64,000 nucleotides of DNA, from assembly GCA_002197995.1 (NCBI GenBank), contig NGZR01000009.1, positions 496,001-560,000 of the forward strand, given 5' to 3'. Source of the DNA: Gaeumannomyces sp. JS-464 (taxonomy: Eukaryota; Ascomycota; Sordariomycetes; Magnaporthales; Magnaporthaceae). The notes under the pieces are model-generated. The model was not told where the DNA came from. It did not search any database and was given only the letters and a program-made list of their open reading frames with translations. This document shows, piece by piece, positions 55,422 through 64,000 of the stretch; position 1 is the first letter of the stretch, and the number at the start of each line of letters is the position of its first letter. Made by a program: the position numbers and the translations under genes.

Positions 55422-57290
55422 TCACAGCGTGAAGTCAGGATAGCCATTTGCTTCATCCGCCTCACGCATAATCACCTTGAGCTCGGGTGTGGTGGGCCGG
55501 CTCGAGAGAAGGCTGATATCCTGGGGCTCGATTCCACACTTGGATTTGAGACGAGCCAGCGCCACTGTCCCCTCCCTGTCGCGCATGCTCAAGTCGGCTC
55601 CTCTGTCTATCAAGATGTCGACTAGCTGCCTGACGGTCGGGACGTGGTTCCACTCCTGGGCGAGCAGATGGATCGCCGTTCTGCCTTCATTGTCGACCAC
55701 ATTGACATTCCGGCAAGAGTCCGCCAGGAGCTGGAAACATTCGACGTAGTTGAGGAAGGGGTACCATATCTTTTTGCGGCCCCGCTCTGGTCCAGGGGCC
55801 TTTAGCTTCAGCGAGGCGTAGGTGAGCAACGGAGTCCGACCCCAGATATTTCGAGCTTCTGTGTCTGCCCCAGCGTCAAGGAGTATTTTTATAACTTCGG
55901 GGGGCGAGTTCAGTGGGCCTCGCCGTGCGGTTGCATGCACTCAAAGACGTGTGAAACCAGTCAGTATCGCCAAAGCAGCCTCGCGCGCAAACACGCACTG
56001 TAGAAACCTCAGTTTGGTTCCAAGGCTTAGCTCACAAGCATTATTCCCGATAGTAAACGTCCATACCCGGTGGTCGTCCGAATGGTTGTTTTGTGCCGGC
56101 ACTTCTTGGGTATTGGTCTTGCTTTGGGAATCGGCGGGCACCCCCCGAACGCCCTGGGTGCAATATTTTACTCCAGCGTCTCGCCCGAGCAGAAGTCTGA
56201 TGAGCCCCGCGTCCGCGGTGCCTGCAAGCAGTGGTGTATTGGAGAAGTTATCCACCGCATTAACGTTGACGCCCCGGTCGAGTAGGAGCCGAACAACGGG
56301 CTCGTTGCCATGGTACGCAGCTGAGCAAATGACGCCGATTAGGTGGGCGGATGTGGCGACGGTGCGTTGGGGGTCGGGGTCCTTTATATGAGCTATCAGC
56401 AATTCTGCCATCGGCACCGGATCGGATGAGGCGGCCGGCTCCGGGAAAGTGCCCTCAGTCCTGTCATGCTGGTGTCGTTGAGGCCGAGCTCATCGATGAG
56501 GTACTCCAAGACATCAATCGTCGCGTTGTAGAAGACAGCGATGGAGAACAAAGTATCCCCGCATGTGCCCTTCTCGTTGAAGCCGTGAACCTTTGCCCCA
56601 CGGGCAATGAGTTCTTCAACGAGAGCGACGCTGCCTGACGCCACCGCCCATTCGAGGAGGCTTTTAGTGATATACGGCCGCGGGGCGGCAGGGGCGACTG
56701 TGCTCTTGGACGTGGTGGCTGCTGCGGCGGTGCAGCTGGAGGCGTCGGCATTATCACCGCACACGGGGCATTGATGTCTGCGCCGTGACTGAGCAGGAGC
56801 CGAACCGTCTCGATGTGTTTCCGCTGGCGGTCCGTCCAGTTTTCCAATTCAACTCTCTGAGGACTAGCTGGGTTGCGATGCCCTCGTCGCCATCCCTCAG
56901 CTTGAAGCGAGCCCGGGCGTCGGCGCCGGACTCGAGAAGGAACCGGACCATATCCGGGTTTACCTGACGGGCTGCTTCATGGAGCGGCCTGATCGACGAT
57001 TTCCAGCCAACAAAGCATTCGGTTTCCAGGTCCGCGCCCAACGCAATGAGTAGACTCACGACGTCCATGTGGCCCTTCATGACGGCGGCGAACAAAGGCG
57101 TATAGGCATGGTACCGAAAGCTGCCGGGCTGGCGCAGACCATTAAGCTCAAGGCTCGTGGTGGCGGCGGCGGCGAGCTTCTGCAAGTCTCCATGAAGCGC
57201 TGTGTAGTAGACTTGCTCGGATTGGTTGTCTATCGGCGACCAGCGTGGCGGGTGTAGAAAGTGTGCCATCCACGGATCCGTCGCGGCCAT
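55422..57290 (-). pseudogene. Ankyrin-repeat protein gene 2, paralogue with three frame breaks
   Basis: ATG at 57290 (CAACACAATGG, same context as gene 1) begins MAATDPWMAHFLHPPRW. Ankyrin units include TPLFAAVMKGHMDVVSLLIA, RPLHEAARQVNPDMVRFLLE, EPVVRLLLDRGVNVNAVDNF and VIKILLDAGADTEARNIWGR. An intron at 55940-56035 (96 bp) interrupts the same NA/LH point as in gene 1. Exon 2 ends at 55422. The frame changes near 56840, 56760 and 56410, each of the single-base-deletion type, so the total length stays a multiple of three but the middle is scrambled. An upstream in-frame ATG at 57560 exists but the sequence there does not align with gene 1. Tandem duplication of an ancestral gene is the likely origin. 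Confidence 0.68.
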
Positions 57291-58846
57291 TGTGTTGGCC
57301 ACCCAGAGAAAGCAGAGACTTGGCTTGGTAGCCTGAGGACGAGCAGGACCGAACAGACCGCTGTCCCTCAACCGAGGATTTGAGTGCCGACTGCTGCTCG
57401 TTGGGAATGCTTCTTTTGCGAACAACCAGGCAGGCTGATCCAATGGTTCTTTGCACTGTGTCGACACCACGCTAGAGTTGTGTTGTGCGCTTCCCGCCCG
57501 CATTTGTTTGTTTGCTAGCACGAGGAGAGGCGTCAATTCACAGCAGCACAGTTCCAGCACGGCTCACAATGTCCGAACCCGCCCGCTGCGGAGCCTCAGC
57601 TGCTAGTGGTTGTTGGTTATGATGTTGATGCATTCTTATGGTCAGATGCCCGTTTAGACCCACTCGTCATTGCCTTTTGGGAATCAACACAGAACCCCCA
57701 GCTACCCAGTGCCCTGGCGGAGAGAAAAAGAAGAGAATAAGAGGACGGGAGGCAGACCCCTGCCCTCCGGCTTCGTCAACACTCTGATGACACATGGGGC
57801 ACAAACATGAAAACACTGCTCGCTGTTCCCTCTCCCCAGAGATCCAACCATTCAGGGGCTCAGCCGATATCCCCAGCGCTTCTCTGACCCTTGGCCCCCG
57901 GCCTCAAGCCGACGCCACTCACGGCAAGCCTCACGAAAGGGCCCAAGATCAGAAGCTCAAACAGTCTTTTTTAGCCGAACAAACAGAATTACATGCTAGG
58001 TGATGTTTGTGGGAGTATATATATGTACGCTTTGTTTTAGGAACACGAGTAGTAGGTAGGTGGTGGGATGGAGGACGCACGCCTCTTTGGAAAGGAGCTC
58101 CGGCGTCTTTCCCCCCTTCAACTCCTTTTTTTCTTTTCTTTTTTTCTTCCCCCCCAAAAAATGGCGATTTACCACGACGTAGGACAGATAGGTGCGTGAA
58201 CAATGAATCGCAGAAGCCAAAACAAGCCGACCAAAAACAAAAACTCCGGCCGCCCCTGGTACGTCACTTTCCGCGCGCACCCAGATATATAGATCTCTCT
58301 TTCAAACTCGCCGATCTGGTTCCCCACCACCGAGAGCCTTCGGTCAAGCAAGACAGCCTATCGCCGCTGCCTCGTTGCGTCTGCCCAGCGCCTAGGTCAA
58401 CGGGAGCAGACGCAACCTTCGAGATTGGAGATGAAATGATAGCAAAGTAAGATGGACAAAATAAAAGAAAGCGTCGTGCGGGTATCAGTTGGAACCATCT
58501 GCGGGGCCCCCTTCCGTTTTCTCCTCTGCTATGCGTAGTGATTTTGATGAGAAACAGAACCAAGAAAACGTAGACAAAAGGAAACTAAAAGACTCGCGAC
58601 CTTCTCAGGTACTATCGCTGATGCTTGGCCACTCGTTGACCGTCTTTGTGCTCCACTGAAGGAGGCTTCGGTTGAGAAGCCGTCTTGTGTTATGAGTATT
58701 AGATCGACAGCTCTTGCTATCACCTGGACATTGGCGCTGAGGCACCCGTGCCCGTTCAATGCTGGCACCAGTGCCATCGCCACAGAAAACACCCGGTTGT
58801 CGACAGTCGGAGCATAATCCGACTAATTGACTCGCGTCGATCCATC
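57291..58846. other. Intergenic between ankyrin gene 2 and the SSH4-like gene
   Basis: About 1.5 kb holding the upstream region of ankyrin gene 2 and the 3' flank of the SSH4-like gene. A pyrimidine-rich tract (CTTTTTTTC and CCCCCCC) lies at about 58125-58160. Frames are short and overlapping. No gene supported. Confidence 0.45.
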
Positions 58847-60506
58847 CTACCTCCGGTGAGATATGGAGCTGGCACTCCGCTCACGCCCAGCCCCCTGTCG
58901 GACCGCATCGCTGTAACTCGGGATCGGAGGACCGTCGGCGTGGTTGGTCGCCGAGCGTGCCGATGCCGCGGAAGCACCGCGACTCCTACCGGGGATAGAA
59001 ATCAGAGGCGCATCCTCGCTGTCTGTGCTCGTACGGCGACTCGAGCTCTCCGAGGAGACAGGACTCGTATACTCGGGAGGGGGCTGCTGGCCGGGATCCT
59101 GGACCATGAGTCCGGTGGTCTGGTTGTTCGCGGACGAGGGCTGGGCCGCGGGTTCAGACGAGGAGGGCACAGCCGAGCTTCCGCTCGCCTCACCCACCTC
59201 GTCAGTAGGAACCAGGTGCGCGAGTGAGATGTCGGTAGGGCTTCGGACGGGACCCGGACTCGTGGGTGGCATGGACCTAAAATTGCCAGACCGCGAACGG
59301 GTATGCTGGTGTGCGTCGTGAATATGCTGCTGCCTAGGGTACGGGAGGACCGAGACACTTTGCGAGTGGCCTCTAGCTGGCGCATAGCCGTCCTTCCTTC
59401 CAGACTCGAGCAGAATGCTTCCCTGCTCCGATCCGTACGGCGGCGGGGGAGCCAAGGATCCGGTCATGGGCGCGAGACCCCACTTCTTGACGTTGGCCTC
59501 GATGAACACGAAGCCCGACTGGCCAAAGTTAACGTGCACGACGCAGGGGCCGTTTGCACCAATCGAGGGGAAGAAGTTTTGCGACTTCAGGCCGTGGACG
59601 ACGTCCTCGAGTCGCTTTCCGTTGCGGGTGAAGAAAATTGTGCCGGTCCGGGGCCGGTATCCAACTCCGATAACATCACCCTGGACGTATTGCGGCCCAT
59701 AGCTGGTGCCCGCGAACGGCTGATTGAAACGACGGGTTCCGTTGGACAGGTAAGCAACCGAGTACTTGTGGAAACCTGCAGGTGGCGTCGAGGTCAGCGA
59801 TAAGCACGCTTTAAGGAGACAAGGAAAAGAGCAAACCATACCTGGCAACCTGAACAGCGGATAGGGTTTCGTCGACATGCCAATGCTCAACAGAGTGTTT
59901 TCGGGCTTCTCGTAGATCTTAGTTTCCCAGTAGTAAACCTCGTTTTGTTTGGGGACGGGTAAGTTGCTCAGAACGCAGCATTCGGAATCAAAGAACTCGA
60001 TCTCGGTGCGGGCCTCGACGAAGCAGTTCGCAATCTCCAGTTCGGGTTCGAACTCCCAGGCCGACACGCCCTTCTCCTGGATGGCGAGGTACTGGGATAG
60101 TGATATATCGGTGTGCAGCGACTCGGGAGGGTTGGCCGTGATAAACGCTAGATAAAGCCAATAGCCCCTTTGGTTAGCCAGCGGTTCCCAAAACCAACAG
60201 GATCCAAGTCGGGCAGCGTGGCAAAGCGAAATCTGTGGGGATCGAACCTTTGGCTCTCAAGTACTCTGTCCTTTGCATATCATCCATCGACTCCAAGGCT
60301 AAGGCCTCTTCCCTCGCGAACGCCTGCTCGTCATCGAATTCACCGGGCCTGCCGATACGATCGAGCAGGATCCGGCCAGGGGCTGTGTATCTTAGGATGT
60401 AGACGACGATGAAAACGAATGCGATAAGGATTGCCGAGCCGAACGACGACAACAGGCCGATGACGACGCCATTGATTGGCGACGGCCGAGAGTCCGGCGG
60501 CGGCAT
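58847..60506 (-). CDS. SSH4: SSH4-like transmembrane SPRY-domain adaptor of the Rsp5 ubiquitin ligase
   Basis: Three exons, 60506-60248, 60147-59842 and 59775-58847, give 497 codons plus stop with no frame break. Introns are 100 bp (GTTCGA donor, GCTAAC branch, CTAG acceptor) and 66 bp (GTATGG donor, CTGCAG acceptor). Residues about 12-36 (GVVIGLLSSFGSAILIAFVF) form one membrane segment. A SPRY domain follows (VSAWEFEPELEIANCFVEAR, QNEVYYWETKIYEKPENTLL, YGPQYVQGDVIGVGYRPRTG, GTIFFTRNGKRLEDVVHGLK). The tail is Ser/Pro-rich and holds two PPxY motifs, PPPY in LAPPPPYGSEQG and PPEY in QPPPEYTSP, the sites that bind WW domains of Rsp5. In yeast Ssh4 recruits Rsp5 to sort membrane cargo to the endosome and vacuole; that role here is by homology. 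Ends in SISHRR. Confidence 0.9.
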
Positions 60507-63500
60507 TGTCGGAATGTGCGATGCGTCGCGACGACTGTAGCTGGCCGATTATGGGGCGGCGGAGCAGTGGTGGGTTCGACGGCGCGAGCGACGACGAGGT
60601 TCGTTCGTCTCGTGGCGACAAGAGTTGGATGCCTTGGTCGGTTGTGCGTGGTTTGGCTTCGCTCTCGGTTGGGAGACGGAAATATGCGGGAGGGTGGCGT
60701 CACCGCCCGGGGGGGTTCAGCAGCCGCGGAGTCGATCGGGGTCACCTGTCCTTCGCTGCGTGGTTTGATGTAATGCAAACGTAACCCGAGCCCAGGGCGT
60801 CTGGCGTCGGAGAGCGCCGCCCGGCTGTCGAGTCGACGCGGGGAGTCGAGAGCTCGCTCGGTCGTCGGGGAGGACGTCTGTGCCGAACGAGATGGAAGGT
60901 GAGGGACGGATTGAAATCGGACTGGCAGCAGGTGTGCAGAGTATGGGGAAGCGTCGGGTCGACTAGGGGCGGCGGGTGATCGGTCTACAGCAACGGCCTT
61001 TTGGGTGGTCGCTCATGCCGAGTGCCTGGATCCTGTGGACGGTCTGGTGGATGTCAAGAGTGTTGGGTCTGTGGCGGCGGGCTCCACAACTAAGTCAGAC
61101 CTCCTCCTTCTGCCTTGATGACTGCCACTTAAAAAGGTCGCAGCTGACGGACTCGCCGGTCGCATAAAATATAGCTGGAAAAATATGAAGGGAAAAAAGG
61201 AGTTCAAACTAAAGAAGCAAGCAGTAGCACGGGAGGATTCAGCACACGCGAGTGGCAGGGGCCGGGCGACGATGGCAAAACAATCGAGAGACAATTGACA
61301 AGACGATTGAAACAAAAGGGACAAAAAGGGGCAAGCAAGGGGAGCTGCAGCAGATGGAGAATTGAAGGAGTAGGAAACAAGGAAAACAAGCAGAGAAGAG
61401 AAGAAGAAGAAAAGGAAAAATGCGAAAAAGCTGTGCACACTTGCTTGTTTGGGCCCGATGATGACAACAACAAGTGATGAGCCAGGGAGAAAAAAAGACT
61501 TGGAGTGGAGGGCGATGCCCACCAAAAAGCATGGAAAGGGCAACTCCAAGGCAGACGTTGTTGCCCAGGTGGTGCAAAGCCCCGAAGGCTCGGGCTTGGA
61601 GCCACCACCAGACCCTCTCTGCCGCCGCGCATCAGGTCCAGAAATGGACAGGGACAGGGGCGTCCGGCCGTGGGGCAGGCAGCACAGCACTGCACAGCAC
61701 GCACACTCGCAACACACGACACGGATTGAGAGGCGGCCTGGCACGGGAATTGAGTCCATGCTGGCTGACGACCAGAGGGAACCTGGCAGGCGGTGCGCCT
61801 TGTTAGTGCAACAGTGCGTGCGTGCGGCTGGCGCTCTAAAATGCGGCGGAGAAGCCCATGTACCACAAAAGCCAAGAGTGTTTTGGAACTTCCATTCTTG
61901 CCGTCTCGAAGCCGCCCTTTGGAGGGCAGAGGATCAAGTCCCTTCACCGCAGTATGTGGCCCCTGAGAGACGGCTATATGCTACAGTCCCTTTCTTCATT
62001 CAACACTCTACACGTTGCCCCTGCTTCAGTTTGCCCGCTGTTGTATGTGGTGTTGACGAGGGAACCCTGAACCTCGTCCGGCACGAAGATTCGCTGCTGC
62101 AGTGGCGGCGACAACAACAATAACAGACCGCAATGACAACCCCCGACCGGCCCTCCTGGGCCGACAGCCCACGCTAACACCTGCGTCCACTATCTATCTC
62201 ATGGCATGTTGGCGCTCAATGGGGGAGTCCCGACGGGATGCCTAGCACTGAAATGGAGAGTGGGCTAGCGGTTCATGCAGGGCACAGCTGAGGCAGGCGG
62301 GTCCTGTCGTGGCTACGACGCAGGCCAAAAATGGAGGTTTCAACCCCCAAGGTTGCATTTGTTGGTTTCAAGCATGCTCATTCTTCCCCAGGCTCTCTCT
62401 TGCCTTCCCCAATTCCGTCTCGCGGCAGCCCTGAAAAGCGGCCGGCCGGCTAAGATGGTCGCATTGGAATCGCCATGGCAGATATTAATACCACTCGCTA
62501 AAAAGTCAAAAGTCAACAAAACACAGCCCTGTGCTGCCAAACCAAGCCGATTTATTGTAATCCAACCCATTGGATAATCCGATCCGTTTCCCAAGCCCCC
62601 CGGCCAGGGCAGCCGGCACGCAAGCAAACGGACATGGCCCAATCGAATTCCTCGACCTGAATCCCCATTCACCTGGTTCCCAGATCCGCTGCATGTCATA
62701 GGTTCAGCGGGCAGAGAGACCACCTCACCGCCGCGTCCATGTCGTGCGTTATCGCTCTGCCCAGATTCCATCCTGCCAGTAGGTCCCGTCCCTCCTGTTC
62801 CACCTCAGGGCGATCGCGGAGTGGATCCCCGCACCCCGGTCAAGGATGGTCAGATCCAGATGATGCCAGCTTCCATCCCTGGCACGGGAGGGTCCAGTGC
62901 TTTCGTCCGAGGAAATACCCACCCATAGAGGAGGCCATCGAGCGCCTGTGCGAAAGGACGAAAAAGAAAAACGACCCTCAACGCCCTTTTGAGGTTATCT
63001 TCCATTCCGAGACAAGTGACTCAAAATAGCACGCTAGTGAGCAGGGACACAGCCACGTCCCTCTGCGTGGGTATGGAAGGGACGTAAGCAGGCAAGCCAT
63101 CAGCCACGGTCGGTCAGATCTGCCCCTGCATTGGGCCGTGCATGATCGGACAACCTCCAGAACTTGTCCATCATGCAGGTTCCCCTGCCGGCCGCCGCAC
63201 CCGAGCGAGGTTGTGCTTGAGACCGGTGAAACACAACCGCGTGATGCCTACCGTTCTCCGAGTCTGTGGTCGGCCGGGGCCACCGAACGCACGTGGACGG
63301 GCTCGTAGACCCAGCTGTGACAAACGGACAGCCGCGGATTAAGAGGAAACCAATAGCTTGGATTTCATACATCCTTCCCCCTCTCGGAGGCGGACGGTTC
63401 CCGCCGCCAGCTCCGCATATCAAGCCGGCCAACCCAAAAGTATCTTGTTTTGCAAGAGGTATATATACGTTAATGTTGCTTTTGCGTTTCCAACAGGCGG

Positions 63501-63654
63501 AAGAGAACCCAAGAGGATGATGACGCCGAACCGATGCAGAGCGTAATGGTCTGTTCTCGCAGACAAAGACACAAACACAGACGGAACAAGAAAACGCACA
63601 CACAAAAGTACAAGCCCGTGGTCGGACAAACGCCGCCCTAATTCATCGAACGTC
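60507..63654. other. Long intergenic region upstream of the SSH4-like gene
   Basis: About 3.1 kb. The minus strand is pyrimidine-rich at 61190-61480, and GC-rich near 60500-60900, which suits a promoter and leader for the SSH4-like gene. A plus-strand stretch at about 62900-63029 encodes KYPPIEEAIERLCERTKKKN and more up to a stop, protein-like but isolated. I see no supported gene, though a short or intron-rich one could be missed. Confidence 0.45.
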
Positions 63655-63952
63655 TTACTGCCCCTCCTTCTTCTCCTCTTCTGGCGGAGGCGGGACAAAG
63701 TACGCCTTGCCCTCCTCGACGACAATCTGTTCGTCGATGCGGGCCTTGAGCGCCTCGGGATCGCCGTGTTCCACCCGCTTCCACGTGGTGATGCGGCCCT
63801 CGTTCATGTCGAACTCGAACATTCTGATCTTGCGGTCGTAGCCGCCATAGCCCGCGTAGCCGCCGAAGCCCACGCCACCAGCGTAGCACATCCACAGCTT
63901 CGGGTTCTTTTCCTCATCCATGGATAGGGCGCAGTACTCGTTTACATGGTCG
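63655..63952 (-). CDS. Last exon of a probable metallophosphoesterase (gene continues outside window)
   Basis: TAA at 63655. The exon probably begins at 63952 after a TCTCTCTAG acceptor, giving DHVNEYCALSMDEEKNPKLW, then MCYAGGVGFGGYAGYGGYDR and IRMFEFDMNEGRITTWKRVE. In calcineurin-like phosphoesterases of fungi the metal-binding GHDHxNDYC motif is followed by such a Gly/Tyr-rich GYGGYxR segment and a VFEID strand. The intron would fall inside that motif, between GH and DH. An in-frame ATG at 63978 exists but lies in the presumed intron. The C-terminus is acidic and Pro-rich (PPPPEEEKKEGQ). Family assignment rests on this segment only. Confidence 0.5.
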
Positions 63953-64000
63953 CTAGAGAGACGCAGCGTTAGCACCATGTTGTGGTCAAAAATCTAGGAG

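Noticed and set aside
58529..58792. 87-codon minus-strand frame just downstream of the SSH4-like stop
   Set aside because: No domain and likely in the 3' untranslated region of SSH4.
61013..61947. Two overlapping minus-strand frames of about 247 codons
   Set aside because: Both are Ser/Phe/Cys/Leu-rich products of a pyrimidine-rich tract in the SSH4-like upstream region; no motif, and two frames open over the same DNA.
62739..63029. 96-codon plus-strand frame with a charged C-terminus
   Set aside because: The last 40 residues look protein-like but there is no partner exon, domain or start context; left as a note in the intergenic entry.

Overview
The window looks like nuclear DNA of a filamentous ascomycete (Pezizomycotina). 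The supporting signs are short GT..AG introns of 66-100 bp (one with a GCTAAC branch site), an SSH4-type SPRY gene, RIP-like transition decay of transposons, a LINE with a C-terminal RNase H (Tad1-like), and chromodomain Ty3/gypsy elements. It splits into an AT-rich transposon island (1 to about 29.8 kb), a GC-rich LINE zone (about 29.8-46.1 kb), and a gene-bearing zone (about 46.6-64 kb).

AT-rich island. A minus-strand Ty1/copia element (called C2 here) enters from the left edge and ends at 4885. A minus-strand chromodomain Ty3/gypsy element (G1, 5238-28944, TSD TAAAG) is interrupted by a plus-strand Ty1/copia element (C1, 8073-24078, TSD CTTAT). C1 is in turn interrupted by a second chromodomain Ty3/gypsy element (G2, 9916-18046, plus strand). 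A solo LTR of the C1 family (6931-7166) also sits inside G1. All coding regions are full of stops. Remnants of gag, protease, RT, RNase H, integrase and chromodomain can still be read, and their order confirms the nest. Transitions between LTR pairs avoid CpG, so the island is AT-rich but keeps its CG dinucleotides.

LINE zone. Five copies of one minus-strand LINE family are present. Two are 5'-truncated fragments inside a tandemly duplicated host segment (copies 1 and 2). Two are near full length and lie head to tail (A 31363-37602, B 37603-43815), sharing a single 14-bp target duplication. One is a 1.74-kb 5'-truncated copy (C 44335-46072) with a perfect 15-bp target duplication. ORF1 (CCHC knuckles) and ORF2 (endonuclease, RT with YADD, RNase H, CCHC) are recognisable but broken, mostly by shifts of the single-base-deletion type.

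Gene zone. From left to right it holds weak, possibly decayed hypothetical genes (47.4-49.1 kb), a broken secreted-protein gene (50946-52860, +), and two tandem ankyrin-repeat paralogues (53345-55074 and 55422-57290, -) that share start context and intron position but carry frame breaks. These are followed by an intact three-exon SSH4-like gene (58847-60506, -) and the last exon of a probable metallophosphoesterase (63655-63952, -). The accessory genes nearest the transposons are broken, while SSH4, which faces the core-like side, is intact. All coordinates of degenerate domains are approximate. No tRNA of canonical fold, rRNA or CRISPR was seen.
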